Assembly (NCBI RefSeq): GCF_003352005.1
Contig: NZ_CP024848.1
Location: 2,117,001-2,181,000 of the forward strand
Direction of reading: 5' to 3'
Source of the DNA: Oceanobacillus zhaokaii
GTDB taxonomy: Bacteria > Bacillota > Bacilli > Bacillales > Amphibacillaceae
DNA length: 64,000 nt
The translations under genes were made by a program, and so were the position numbers. Of this stretch, positions 9,021 to 17,127 are shown one piece after another. The notes below the pieces were generated by a model. The model worked only from the letters and a program-made list of their open reading frames with translations, did not search any database and was not told the DNA's origin. Numbering within the stretch: the first letter of the stretch is position 1; each line of letters starts with the position of its first letter.

Positions 9021-9551
9021 TCATCCAAATACCATTTTTACAATGAGGATTGATGTTATTATACCAACCAAATCAGCTAATAGTCCAACCTTTAGAGCAT
9101 ATTTCATTTTTTTAATTCCAACAGCACCGAAATAGACGGTTAATATGTAAAGCGTTGTATCCATACTTCCCTGCATTGTTGATGCTAGTCTGCCAATAAA
9201 GGAATCTGGTCCGTGGGTACTAATTAACTCTGTTGTTATTCCTAGAGCAGCTGTACCTGAGATTGGCCGAACAAATGCAAGTGGGACAATTTCAGGTGGA
9301 ACCCCAATAGCCATAAGGACTGGCGAGATAAGATTAATGATTGCATCAATCGCACCAGAGCTTCTTAATATCGAAATGGATACAATCATCCCTACTAAAA
9401 AAGGAAGCAGAGAAAATGCCATTTTCACACCTTCCTTCCCTCCCTCTACAAATAATTCATATGCAGGAATTCTTTTCCAGGAGGCAACAGAGAGGACAAT
9501 CAATAGAAAGCATGGAATCAACCAAGTACTTAGTGCTGTGATGATGGCCAT
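9021..9551 (-). CDS. spmB: Spore maturation protein B
   Basis: A 176-residue membrane protein with about five hydrophobic segments and the nucleoside-recognition (Gate) domain features shared by SpmA and SpmB, such as PLAFVRPISGTAALGI. In Bacillus SpmA and SpmB are needed to dehydrate the spore core fully and so affect heat resistance; the mechanism is unknown. Its ATG overlaps the spmA stop by one base (TAATG), indicating coupling. Last gene of the dacB-spmA-spmB set. Confidence 0.95.
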   Translation of the reverse strand: MAIITALSTWLIPCFLLIVLSVASWKRIPAYELFVEGGKEGVKMAFSLLPFLVGMIVSISILRSSGAIDAIINLISPVLMAIGVPPEIVPLAFVRPISGTAALGITTELISTHGPDSFIGRLASTMQGSMDTTLYILTVYFGAVGIKKMKYALKVGLLADLVGIITSILIVKMVFG

Positions 9552-10138
9552 TATTTCTTCCTCCTAATACTTTGGTAATAGAAAAGCCGATCAAGCAGGA
9601 TGGCACTGATTAAGGAAATAACAGTCGTAATGATCGTAGTCCCCACAATTTCGGTTGGTGATACAGAACCATACTGCATCCGAATAGCAATAACAGTGGT
9701 GGGTATTAAAGTTAATCCAGATGTATTTAATGCCAGGAAAGTGATCATTGATCTGGAGGCAGTATCTGTTCCACTCAATTGCTTCATTTGTTCCATTGCT
9801 TTAAGGCCCATTGGCGTTGCTGCATTTCCCAGGCCAAATATATTTGCAGTAATGTTAGACAGAATGTACCCCATTGCTGGGTGTCCCTTTGGTATTTCTG
9901 GAAATAATCTGCTGACAATTGGCATTAAAGCTTTAGATAAAGCTTTCAGTATCCCTGCTGATTCTGCTATTTTCATAATTCCTAACCAAAAAACCAAGAT
10001 ACTAATTAACCCAATCGATAACGTCACAGCATCATTTGCACTTTCAAATAATGCCTTATTCACTTCGTCCATCGTCCCATTAAACATTGCATAAACAATT
10101 CCAACGATCGCCATGAAAGCCCAAATTAAATTTACCAT
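9551..10138 (-). CDS. spmA: Spore maturation protein A
   Basis: A 195-residue membrane protein with about five hydrophobic segments. GLGNAATPMGLKAMEQ and LNTSGLTLIPTTVIAIR are characteristic of SpmA. It acts with SpmB in core dehydration during sporulation. The start overlaps the end of dacB by 7 bases, and the gene runs directly into spmB, so the three are translated from one message. Confidence 0.95.
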   Translation of the reverse strand: MVNLIWAFMAIVGIVYAMFNGTMDEVNKALFESANDAVTLSIGLISILVFWLGIMKIAESAGILKALSKALMPIVSRLFPEIPKGHPAMGYILSNITANIFGLGNAATPMGLKAMEQMKQLSGTDTASRSMITFLALNTSGLTLIPTTVIAIRMQYGSVSPTEIVGTTIITTVISLISAILLDRLFYYQSIRRKK

Positions 10139-11217
10139 TTGCTAATTCCTGTTATTTTCTTATAATTTGCTAAAACTGAAGAAACAATGTTTTCCTGCTT
10201 TTCCCTATGGAGCGGAGTTTCGACCAATTGCTCTCCTCCTAATTCAAAGACCGTTCTTCCTATTATTTCCTTATCTTCCCTTTGATCAAGTAAGTAGGTA
10301 TTTTTAGTCAAATTTTCTTTTTCATCTTCTGTCAGTGGGTATTCAATTTCTTCAGCAACAGTTGCAGTTACTTCTTCACTATTATTGAGCCTGTATGTAA
10401 CATTTCCTACTTTACTAAGCGTTTCTAACTGGTAATGCTCGAATCCCCACTCGTATAGATTGATATGGTCACGCCAATCATCAGGTGCATTTAATGTAAC
10501 AACAATTAGATCCATCCCGTTTTTTGAAGCTGATGAAACTAATGTCCGCCCTGTCTTTTTTGTAAAACCAGTTTTTCCGCCATTTGTTGGCTCATAGAGC
10601 TGTGTTAATAATTTATTCTTATTTATCCAGCTATAGGAACGATTATCAGAACGGTAGGAATTTGCTCCAGTTATTGTTCTAAATTTCTCATTTTCCATTG
10701 CATAACGCATGAGGAGTGCCATATCATATGCACTTGAATAATGGTTGTCCGAATCAAGACCATGCGGGTTCTCGAAATTTGTATTATTCATTCCGAGCCA
10801 TCTTGCCTTCTCATTCATTAAGAATACAAATCCTTCTTCACTTTCTCCAACATGCTCTGCGATTGATACAGCAGCATCATTTCCCGAGCGAAGCATTAAC
10901 CCATAAACTAAGTCTTCAAGTTTCATCTTCTCCCCTTGCTCCAGATAAATAGACGAGCCTTCCGTGTAAATTGCTTTCCTGCTTGTTTTAGCCTTCTCAT
11001 CCATTTTCCCAGATTCAATTGCAATCAGTGCGGTCATAATCTTTGTAATACTTGCAATTGATGCTTGTTCGTAAGCAGCTTTCTCATATAATACTCTACC
11101 AGTACTTTGCTCTATTAAAACAGCATTATTTGCCGAGACATCGGGTGCTGCTTGTCCGATAGCTGGAAAAATGCTGATAACAAATAATACTGTTAAAATT
11201 CCTATAATCATTCGCAT
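10132..11217 (-). CDS. dacB: D-alanyl-D-alanine carboxypeptidase DacB (sporulation)
   Basis: A 361-residue penicillin-binding protein of the S11 family. A signal peptide ends near QAA; then come the active-site motifs SITK (catalytic Ser), SGN (SGNDAAVS) and KTG (NGGKTGFTK). DacB trims stem peptides and sets the cross-linking of spore cortex. GGGAGGAAACC precedes the ATG at 11217, which starts the hydrophobic signal; the longer open frame upstream is not supported. Followed by spmA and spmB, the usual order. Confidence 0.93.
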   Translation of the reverse strand: MRMIIGILTVLFVISIFPAIGQAAPDVSANNAVLIEQSTGRVLYEKAAYEQASIASITKIMTALIAIESGKMDEKAKTSRKAIYTEGSSIYLEQGEKMKLEDLVYGLMLRSGNDAAVSIAEHVGESEEGFVFLMNEKARWLGMNNTNFENPHGLDSDNHYSSAYDMALLMRYAMENEKFRTITGANSYRSDNRSYSWINKNKLLTQLYEPTNGGKTGFTKKTGRTLVSSASKNGMDLIVVTLNAPDDWRDHINLYEWGFEHYQLETLSKVGNVTYRLNNSEEVTATVAEEIEYPLTEDEKENLTKNTYLLDQREDKEIIGRTVFELGGEQLVETPLHREKQENIVSSVLANYKKITGISKW

Positions 11218-11353
11218 AGTAGGTTTCCTCCCACAGATATGATGTCCATACATTTTATGCAGGATAAAATAGGTTATGAATCATTTAAGTAAATAGACAG
11301 TACCTGCGGGGAACCTAACTAAGAAAATGAAGTGAATCGAAATTGGCTGGGAG

Positions 11354-12214
11354 TTAATAAAGCTTCCATTTCACATTTTTTGCTTCTAAAAAGCGATTGT
11401 TCACATCTTCCCAGTTCACGACATTCCACCAATTTTTTATATACGATGCTTTATCAGTTTTGTACTGCAGGTAATATGCATGCTCCCACATATCAAGAAC
11501 AAGTAATGGAATAGAATCAGCGAGCTGGAAGAGCTGATGCTTTTCAAAAGATTGTACCCCTAGCTTTCCGCTTCTTGGGTTCCAAAGTAATACAGCCCAG
11601 CCTACACCTTCTACAGAACTGGCAACATTTGTAAATAATTCTCTAAATTTTTCCCAGGAGCCAATGTCTTTATCTAGTTGATGTTTTATCTCTTTTATAG
11701 GGTACTTGGTTGATTTTGGTGTCATATTTAACCAGAATATCGTGTGTAAATTATGACCAGAACCATTAAATGCTTGTTCCCGGAGCCAATGTCTAATAAT
11801 ATTCTTATCTTTTAGGTTTAAATATAATGCTTTTTCAGCATTATTTAGTCCATCAACATATGCCTTGTGGTGAATATCATGATGTAAACGCATGATTTCT
11901 TCACTTATATACGGTTCAAGTGCATTATAAGCATAGGGAAGAGGTGGCAAATGGTGCTTACCATAAGGTACACTGTCCATTTGATAATGATTGACCATTG
12001 AGTTTAGAATTCTTTGTCCTTCATCGTGTAAAACTTGCAAATCCTCTGTCATGATTTCTTGCTCTTCGGTTAAATAACGATTTACATTCGTTTTCCAATC
12101 AGAGATAGCTTGGATCCAGCCTTGATTTTCTGGAAGATTTGCTATTTCTAATGTTTTCTTTGTTTCGTCAGCCCATTTGTTAAGCTCTTGCAAATATGCT
12201 TGGTTGTTATCCAT
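11354..12214 (-). CDS. Superoxide dismutase (Fe/Mn family) with N-terminal extension
   Basis: A 286-residue protein. Residues from about 88 onward are an Fe/Mn superoxide dismutase: LPPLPYAYNALEPYIS, HHDIHHKAYVDGLN, SGHNLHTIFW, and the metal-ligand motif DMWEHAYYLQY. The first 85 residues are an extra helical region rich in Trp, Glu and Lys, absent from ordinary SodA but present in the longer SodF-type proteins of bacilli. Predicted to convert superoxide to oxygen and peroxide. It stands between scpB and dacB, where B. subtilis has ypuI. Whether it binds Fe or Mn cannot be read from the sequence. Confidence 0.88.
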   Translation of the reverse strand: MDNNQAYLQELNKWADETKKTLEIANLPENQGWIQAISDWKTNVNRYLTEEQEIMTEDLQVLHDEGQRILNSMVNHYQMDSVPYGKHHLPPLPYAYNALEPYISEEIMRLHHDIHHKAYVDGLNNAEKALYLNLKDKNIIRHWLREQAFNGSGHNLHTIFWLNMTPKSTKYPIKEIKHQLDKDIGSWEKFRELFTNVASSVEGVGWAVLLWNPRSGKLGVQSFEKHQLFQLADSIPLLVLDMWEHAYYLQYKTDKASYIKNWWNVVNWEDVNNRFLEAKNVKWKLY

Positions 12215-12259
12215 CTTATCACCCCTCTAAATCATATGCCTATCAAGATAAAATGTGAA

Positions 12260-12291
12260 AAATCCTTACATAGAAAATAATGTAAGGATTT
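12260..12291 (-). terminator. Terminator after scpB
   Basis: AAATCCTTACAT and ATGTAAGGATTT form a perfect 12-bp stem with an 8-base loop. On the minus strand it is followed by TTTTT. It ends the scpA-scpB transcript. Confidence 0.8.
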
Positions 12292-12306
12292 AATGTAAAA
12301 TAAATA

Positions 12307-12912
12307 TTATTCCATTTCTTGATCGCTGCTTAAATCGATTTCATCACCAAATCGTTCAAAAAACAAATCAGCTTCTTGTGTCATCTCTTCGGTGTTCTCT
12401 GTTTCCGGTAGTGCTGGTAGGTCTTCCAGGGAGGTTAGACCAAAATAAGTTAAAAAGTCTTTACTGGTTCCATACAATATTGGTTTACCAACGGCATCTT
12501 TTCTGCCAAGTTCTTCAATTAGAGATCTAGCAAGTAATGTTTGCACCGCACGATCACTACCCACCCCGCGAATTTCTTCCATCTCTGTTTTTGTAATTGG
12601 CTGTCTATACGCAATAATTGCGAGAGTTTCCAGTGCAGCCTGTGACATGCGAGTTTGTTTCGGAATATCTAATAATTTCTTGAAATAATTGCTATGTTCC
12701 GGTTTTGTCGTTAAATGAAAAACATCGTGTGATTGCATAATCATCATTCCACGATTGGAATGTTCGTAATCATATTTTAATTCTTCAATTATATGAATCG
12801 CAGCCGATTCTTGGATATCAATAATCTTACTTAATTGCTTGATGGTAATTCCTTCATCGCCACTTGCAAATAATAATCCTTCTATAATCGCTTTTACTTC
12901 TCCAATTTCCAA
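12307..12912 (-). CDS. scpB: Segregation and condensation protein B
   Basis: A 201-residue winged-helix protein. KAIIEGLLFASGDEGIT at the start and a second winged helix with LETLAIIAYRQPITKTEMEEIRGV are typical of ScpB. Together with ScpA and SMC it forms the bacterial condensin that compacts and segregates the chromosome. An acidic C-terminal tail is normal. It begins 2 bases after the scpA stop. Confidence 0.96.
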   Translation of the reverse strand: MEIGEVKAIIEGLLFASGDEGITIKQLSKIIDIQESAAIHIIEELKYDYEHSNRGMMIMQSHDVFHLTTKPEHSNYFKKLLDIPKQTRMSQAALETLAIIAYRQPITKTEMEEIRGVGSDRAVQTLLARSLIEELGRKDAVGKPILYGTSKDFLTYFGLTSLEDLPALPETENTEEMTQEADLFFERFGDEIDLSSDQEME

Positions 12913-12914
12913 TA

Positions 12915-13658
12915 CTATTCCTCCATATAAAAAACAAAAAGTGTATCAAAGTGTTTCGTTTGTTTACAATAGACGTGCTTGTTTTTCATTAATTCCAATA
13001 TAGCAATAAACGTCACGACAACATGGGTTCGTGAGGGATATGGAAACAGCTGATCAAAGGAAGTTCCGTTCTTATTACCCCTTACGGCTTGGACAATTTC
13101 TTCCATTCGCTTTTGAATCGGAATCTCTGCGCGTTCAATTTTTGTATCTAATGGTTCATTCCATTTTTTTCGTTCAAACATCTTGCCAAGTGCAGTCAGC
13201 ATATCGTAAACAGATACCTGCCCTTTCGTTACAGGTTGTTTCGTATCCTCTAACCCATCGAACAGTGTTGGTGGTCTTGTAAAGATTTGATTTGATTCAA
13301 TTTCTTTTTCTTTTAATTTCTGTGCAGCTTCTTTGTACTTTCTATATTCAATTAATCTCCCAATCAATTCTTCTCTTGGGTCCTCCATATATTCTTCTGC
13401 TTCATCATCAATCGATTGGTTTGGCAATAGCAATTGACTTTTTATCGCTACAAGTGATGCTGCCATTACGAGGTACTCACTAGCAATATTTAACTCTAAT
13501 TTGTGCATCGTATGGATGAATTCCATATACTGTTTAGTAATTTCCGCCATCGGAATATCGTATATATCAATTTCTTGCTGATTAATCAAATGTAGTAATA
13601 AATCAAGCGGACCTTCAAATACATCTAATTCAACCTGATATGCTTGATTCATGTCCAT
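12915..13658 (-). CDS. scpA: Segregation and condensation protein A (kleisin)
   Basis: A 247-residue kleisin. The N-terminal YQVELDVFEGPLDLLLHLI is the ScpA signature, the middle is acidic and helical, and the C-terminus is a winged helix that would contact SMC. GAGGTG lies 4 bases before the chosen ATG; an overlapping GTG one codon upstream and an ATG two codons downstream are alternatives. Directly upstream of scpB. Confidence 0.95.
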   Translation of the reverse strand: MDMNQAYQVELDVFEGPLDLLLHLINQQEIDIYDIPMAEITKQYMEFIHTMHKLELNIASEYLVMAASLVAIKSQLLLPNQSIDDEAEEYMEDPREELIGRLIEYRKYKEAAQKLKEKEIESNQIFTRPPTLFDGLEDTKQPVTKGQVSVYDMLTALGKMFERKKWNEPLDTKIERAEIPIQKRMEEIVQAVRGNKNGTSFDQLFPYPSRTHVVVTFIAILELMKNKHVYCKQTKHFDTLFVFYMEE

Positions 13659-13799
13659 CACACACCTCGTCCTTAAGATAATTATTAAAAGTTGTCACAA
13701 ACGCCTATACATCCAGACAGCTACCATCATAAATTATTAACGTAAGATAAATGTTACCATAAAACATTTATGCAAAGAAGAAAAAGGAGGAATTACATT

Positions 13800-13889
13800 A
13801 TGAGTGGTGGTTACGGATATGGTGGAGGATTCGCGTTAATCGTTGTATTGTTCATTCTATTAATTATTGTTGGGGCTGCTTGGTTGTAG
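13800..13889 (+). CDS. YjcZ-family small sporulation protein
   Basis: A 29-residue protein with a glycine/tyrosine head ([13 protein letters not shown]) and a hydrophobic helix ending in GAAW. This is the pattern of the YjcZ/YrzQ-like small membrane proteins common in spore-forming Bacillaceae, some made in the mother cell. A strong AAAAGGAGG lies 7 bases before the ATG. CATAAAACA upstream faintly resembles a mother-cell -10 element. It is alone on the plus strand and ends at a shared terminator. Function is unknown. Confidence 0.8.
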   Translation: MSGGYGYGGGFALIVVLFILLIIVGAAWL

Positions 13890-13919
13890 TATCCAGCGAG
13901 ATAATTGTTAATTGAACTG

Positions 13920-13955
13920 AAAAACCAGCCCTATAAATAGTGGGGGCTGGTTTTT
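13920..13955. terminator. Bidirectional terminator between the YjcZ-type gene and ribT
   Basis: AAAAACCAGCCC and GGGGCTGGTTTTT form a stem with A and T runs on both sides. It can stop transcription from the small plus-strand gene and from ribT on the minus strand; it reaches the final base of the ribT stop codon. Confidence 0.8.
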
Positions 13956-14329
13956 CACTGTTCATCAACATGATCACTAATATCTTCAGACTTATCATAG
14001 AAACTCTGAATTTCGCCTGTAGCACTAACTGTGTATTTATCCTGATATTGCTTTCTTATCTCATGTACCATATGTTTACCGATCCCTAAATTGCGATGTG
14101 ATGGTGTAACGGACAGATGTTGGATAATAACATGATTATCTTCTTCCATTTTTATTCCAATCGCACCTAAGACATCCTCTTCTTTCCATAAGTAGAGGTG
14201 CCAGTCATCATTGGTTTCATATTCTTTAATCGTTTGCAGCAATTTTTTAATGTCTTTTTTTTCTTCCGGCATGAAAGACAATAATCCCATTGCAATCTTT
14301 TCTAGATTTTTTTTATAACGAATTAGCAT
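13955..14329 (-). CDS. ribT: GNAT-family acetyltransferase RibT
   Basis: A 124-residue protein starting MLIRYKKNLEKIAMGLLSFM, nearly the same as B. subtilis RibT. The acetyl-CoA binding region LSVTPSHRNLGIGKHM is clear. In B. subtilis ribT is the last gene of the riboflavin operon; its substrate is unknown. Here no riboflavin genes are adjacent. AAGAGGGGTATCT precedes the chosen ATG, supporting this start over an open frame that reaches 14362. Confidence 0.88.
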   Translation of the reverse strand: MLIRYKKNLEKIAMGLLSFMPEEKKDIKKLLQTIKEYETNDDWHLYLWKEEDVLGAIGIKMEEDNHVIIQHLSVTPSHRNLGIGKHMVHEIRKQYQDKYTVSATGEIQSFYDKSEDISDHVDEQ

Positions 14330-14583
14330 AGATACCCCTCTTAATATAAAACTTATCATCAATTTAAAATGTAAAATATGTAAGACTTTATCCGTTGTTA
14401 TTCGTCACATTTATACAGAAGCAGATATTCTCTTCCATATCTGCTAAAAAAAGATTTCATTGTAATTGATAATATCACAATATATGAAAAGAGTATACAA
14501 CTATTTGTTTAAGTATAATTTAATAACTACTCGGCTTTTTATAATAATATTACTATTATGTACGAATTTAATAGGAACCATAC

Positions 14584-15051
14584 CTAATATAAATCAGATG
14601 GGTGATTTTCCGATAAGAGCTGATAAAGCGTATAACCATCTGTATGTTTATTTTTAAATTTTAAAGGAATTAAATTACCTAATCCTAACCAAACATTGTA
14701 CCAAAATAATAAAAATATAAATTCGTTTTCGTACCAGTTAGGAACAAAAAATAAAAGGAATGCTATTATTCCATTAAAAACAGGACCTAGAGCGGTAATC
14801 CAAAGCCTCTCTCTCTTACTGTACGGATTAACTCTGCTACTTGACGTAAGCCCATCCAGGAAATAAACAGCATAAATGGTCATCTGAAACCGTTCAAAAC
14901 GAAATTGCAGTAATTGTTTTCCTCTTCCAATTGATAGACTAATAGTCTCCGCTTTAATCATCCTGGCAGCTAAAGCATGGCCCATTTCATGAATTAGGGT
15001 GCTAGATGGGACTACAATCAATATCAAAAATAGTAATAGTAAAATATCCAT
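14584..15051 (-). CDS. Small M50-family (site-2 protease-like) membrane protein
   Basis: A 155-residue membrane protein with the zinc motif HEMGH (LIHEMGHALAARM) near residue 20. Near the C-terminus NLIPLKFKNKHTDGYTL is equivalent to the NxxPxxxxDG motif of site-2 proteases. It has about four hydrophobic segments and no PDZ or CBS domain, so it is a minimal member of peptidase family M50. It is not SpoIVFB, which is longer and paired with SpoIVFA. Substrate unknown. It lies 36 bases after ppiB on the same strand. Confidence 0.8.
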   Translation of the reverse strand: MDILLLLFLILIVVPSSTLIHEMGHALAARMIKAETISLSIGRGKQLLQFRFERFQMTIYAVYFLDGLTSSSRVNPYSKRERLWITALGPVFNGIIAFLLFFVPNWYENEFIFLLFWYNVWLGLGNLIPLKFKNKHTDGYTLYQLLSENHPSDLY

Positions 15052-15087
15052 ATTAACACCCTAATTTTAAATTAAAAACCTTACGAA

Positions 15088-15525
15088 TTAAGCTTCAAAA
15101 ACTTTAACCTCTTTCATTACATCACCGTTTTGCATTGCTAAAGCTGTTTCTAAGCCAGATGTAACAATTCCAAATACTGTATGAACACCATCTAAATGTG
15201 GCTGTGGCTCATGAACGATAAAGAACTGGCTTGAACCAGTATCCTTCCCAGCATGTGCCATTGATAAGCTTCCTGCTACATGCTTGTGAGGATTACCTTC
15301 TGTTTCACATTTAATCGTTGTTCCACTGCCACCCATACCGGTACCAGTTGGATCTCCACCTTGACTTACGAAGCCAGGAATTACACGGTGGAATACTACC
15401 CCATCGTAAAATCCGCTGTTTGCTAATTTTTCAAAGTTTGCTACTGTATTTGGAGCTTCATTTGGGAAAAATTCTAATTCGATTTTTTCACCATTCTCCA
15501 TAATGATATATCCTTTTTTAGCCAT
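15088..15525 (-). CDS. ppiB: Peptidyl-prolyl cis-trans isomerase (cyclophilin)
   Basis: A 145-residue single-domain cyclophilin: [20 protein letters not shown] carries the catalytic Arg and the conserved core, followed by [19 protein letters not shown]. It is a cytoplasmic foldase accelerating proline isomerisation. No signal peptide. GAGGAGATGCATTA precedes the ATG. The length is normal for PpiB of Bacillus. Confidence 0.95.
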   Translation of the reverse strand: MAKKGYIIMENGEKIELEFFPNEAPNTVANFEKLANSGFYDGVVFHRVIPGFVSQGGDPTGTGMGGSGTTIKCETEGNPHKHVAGSLSMAHAGKDTGSSQFFIVHEPQPHLDGVHTVFGIVTSGLETALAMQNGDVMKEVKVFEA

Positions 15526-15641
15526 TAATGCATCTCCTCATAATATAAATTTTATTGAACCTTTTATATTCTACCATTTAACAATTTTATTTTAAAGAAT
15601 TCTACTTTAAAGCGTCAATCGTTTAACTAAACAAAAGTGTT

Positions 15642-16949
15642 TTATTCATAAGACAAATCATTACGAACGACATCTTCATATGTTTCTCTTCTTACTACTA
15701 GCTTGTCTTTTTTGTCTTCAATGAAAACTACAGCAGGGTTCGTAAAGCGATTATAGTGACTTGCCATCGAATACCCGTATGCTCCAGTTGAGAATACAGC
15801 GAGTATATCACCCGATTCTACTTCAGGAATTGGTAAGTCCTTAATGAGCTGGTCACCGGATTCACAGGCTTTTCCAGCTACGGTTACTTCTCTTGTAACT
15901 GGTTTATTTGCTCGATTTGCAATTACTGCATCATATTTCGCTTGATATAATGCAGGTCTAATATTATCTGTCATGCCACCATCAACAGAAATATAATTAC
16001 GAACACCCGGTATTTCCTTCATGGATCCTATTGTATATAACGTTATGCCTGCTTCACCGACAATTGAGCGACCAGGTTCTAACCAGATCTCAGGCATCGC
16101 AATGTTAAGTTTACTCACATGATGCTCAACGGCTTTCACAAGATCCTTAACATATGTATCATAGGGAAGTGGTTTATCCTCTGCAGTGTAGCGTATTCCG
16201 TATCCTCCACCTAAATTCAAAACACTCGGTGTATAATCATATTTTTCTTTCCAATCAGCTAACGTATTAAACAATATATCTGTTGTGCGGACAAATCCTT
16301 CCGTCTCAAAGATTTGTGAACCGATGTGACAATGTAATCCTTTCAAATGAATTGCTTCATGCTGATTCAATTGTTTAAATGCTGCTTCTGCTTGACCATT
16401 CTGGAGATTAAATCCGAATTTAGAATCTTCATTACCAGTCATAATATAATCATGAGTATGTGATTCAACTCCAGGAGTAACCCGCATTAATACATCTGCT
16501 TTTTTATTCTTTTCTTGTAGTATTCGTGTAAGTAAGTCGATTTCGTGAAAATTATCGACCACAATACAGCCGATATTATGATCAATTGCCATTGTTAATT
16601 CTTCAATGCTTTTATTATTTCCATGCAAATGAATTCTGTCAGTAGGAAATTCAGCCTTTAATGCTGTATATAATTCACCTTCTGAAACAACGTCTAAATA
16701 TAGATTCTCCTGTTTAGCAACCTGAAGCATTGCAATAGTGGAAAAGGCTTTACTTGCATACGCTACTTTTGCTTTAACACCCAATTCTTTAAAAGTATGT
16801 ACAAAGGTTCTTGCGTTTTTGCGAATCATCGCAACATCATATACATAAAGTGGCGTTCCGTATTTTTCGGCAAGCATTATTGTATCTAACCCACCAATTT
16901 CTAAATGTCCATGTTGATTTACTTGAAATGGATGATGGTTTATTAGCAT
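15642..16949 (-). CDS. lysA: Diaminopimelate decarboxylase
   Basis: A 435-residue PLP enzyme catalysing the last step of lysine synthesis, meso-diaminopimelate to L-lysine plus CO2. AYASKAFST carries the PLP lysine near residue 60. HCHIGSQIFE, LNLGGGYGI, EPGRSIVGEAG and the late CESGDQL cysteine motif complete the active site. AGAGGGGATAATT precedes the ATG. It lies downstream of the spoVA genes, as in B. subtilis, but with its own 170-base upstream gap. I see no lysine riboswitch in that gap. Confidence 0.96.
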   Translation of the reverse strand: MLINHHPFQVNQHGHLEIGGLDTIMLAEKYGTPLYVYDVAMIRKNARTFVHTFKELGVKAKVAYASKAFSTIAMLQVAKQENLYLDVVSEGELYTALKAEFPTDRIHLHGNNKSIEELTMAIDHNIGCIVVDNFHEIDLLTRILQEKNKKADVLMRVTPGVESHTHDYIMTGNEDSKFGFNLQNGQAEAAFKQLNQHEAIHLKGLHCHIGSQIFETEGFVRTTDILFNTLADWKEKYDYTPSVLNLGGGYGIRYTAEDKPLPYDTYVKDLVKAVEHHVSKLNIAMPEIWLEPGRSIVGEAGITLYTIGSMKEIPGVRNYISVDGGMTDNIRPALYQAKYDAVIANRANKPVTREVTVAGKACESGDQLIKDLPIPEVESGDILAVFSTGAYGYSMASHYNRFTNPAVVFIEDKKDKLVVRRETYEDVVRNDLSYE

Positions 16950-17087
16950 AATTATCCCCTCTTCTTTACAGTAAACTGATTAAGTGTAACGTAAAACTAA
17001 GAACCTCGCCTATCTTCCTTACTGGTTACAGGTTAAGCAAATAAAGCATTTTTACTGGCAAAACCTATGAAAATTACTTTACCACAG

Positions 17088-17127
17088 GAAAGTAAAAAAC
17101 GGAAGAGCTAACACTGTTAGCTCTTCT
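17088..17127 (-). terminator. Terminator of the spoVA operon, overlapping the spoVAF stop
   Basis: GAAGAGCTAAC and GTTAGCTCTTC pair perfectly around a 3-base loop. On the minus strand the stem is followed by CGTTTTTTAC. The spoVAF stop codon (17117-17119) lies inside the stem. Confidence 0.8.

Noticed and set aside
14466..14657. 63-codon plus-strand open frame between ribT and the M50 gene
   Set aside because: Overlaps the coding end of the M50 protein, has no ribosome site and no recognisable product.
16950..17090. Lysine riboswitch (L box) upstream of lysA
   Set aside because: The gap is too short and shows none of the conserved L-box elements.
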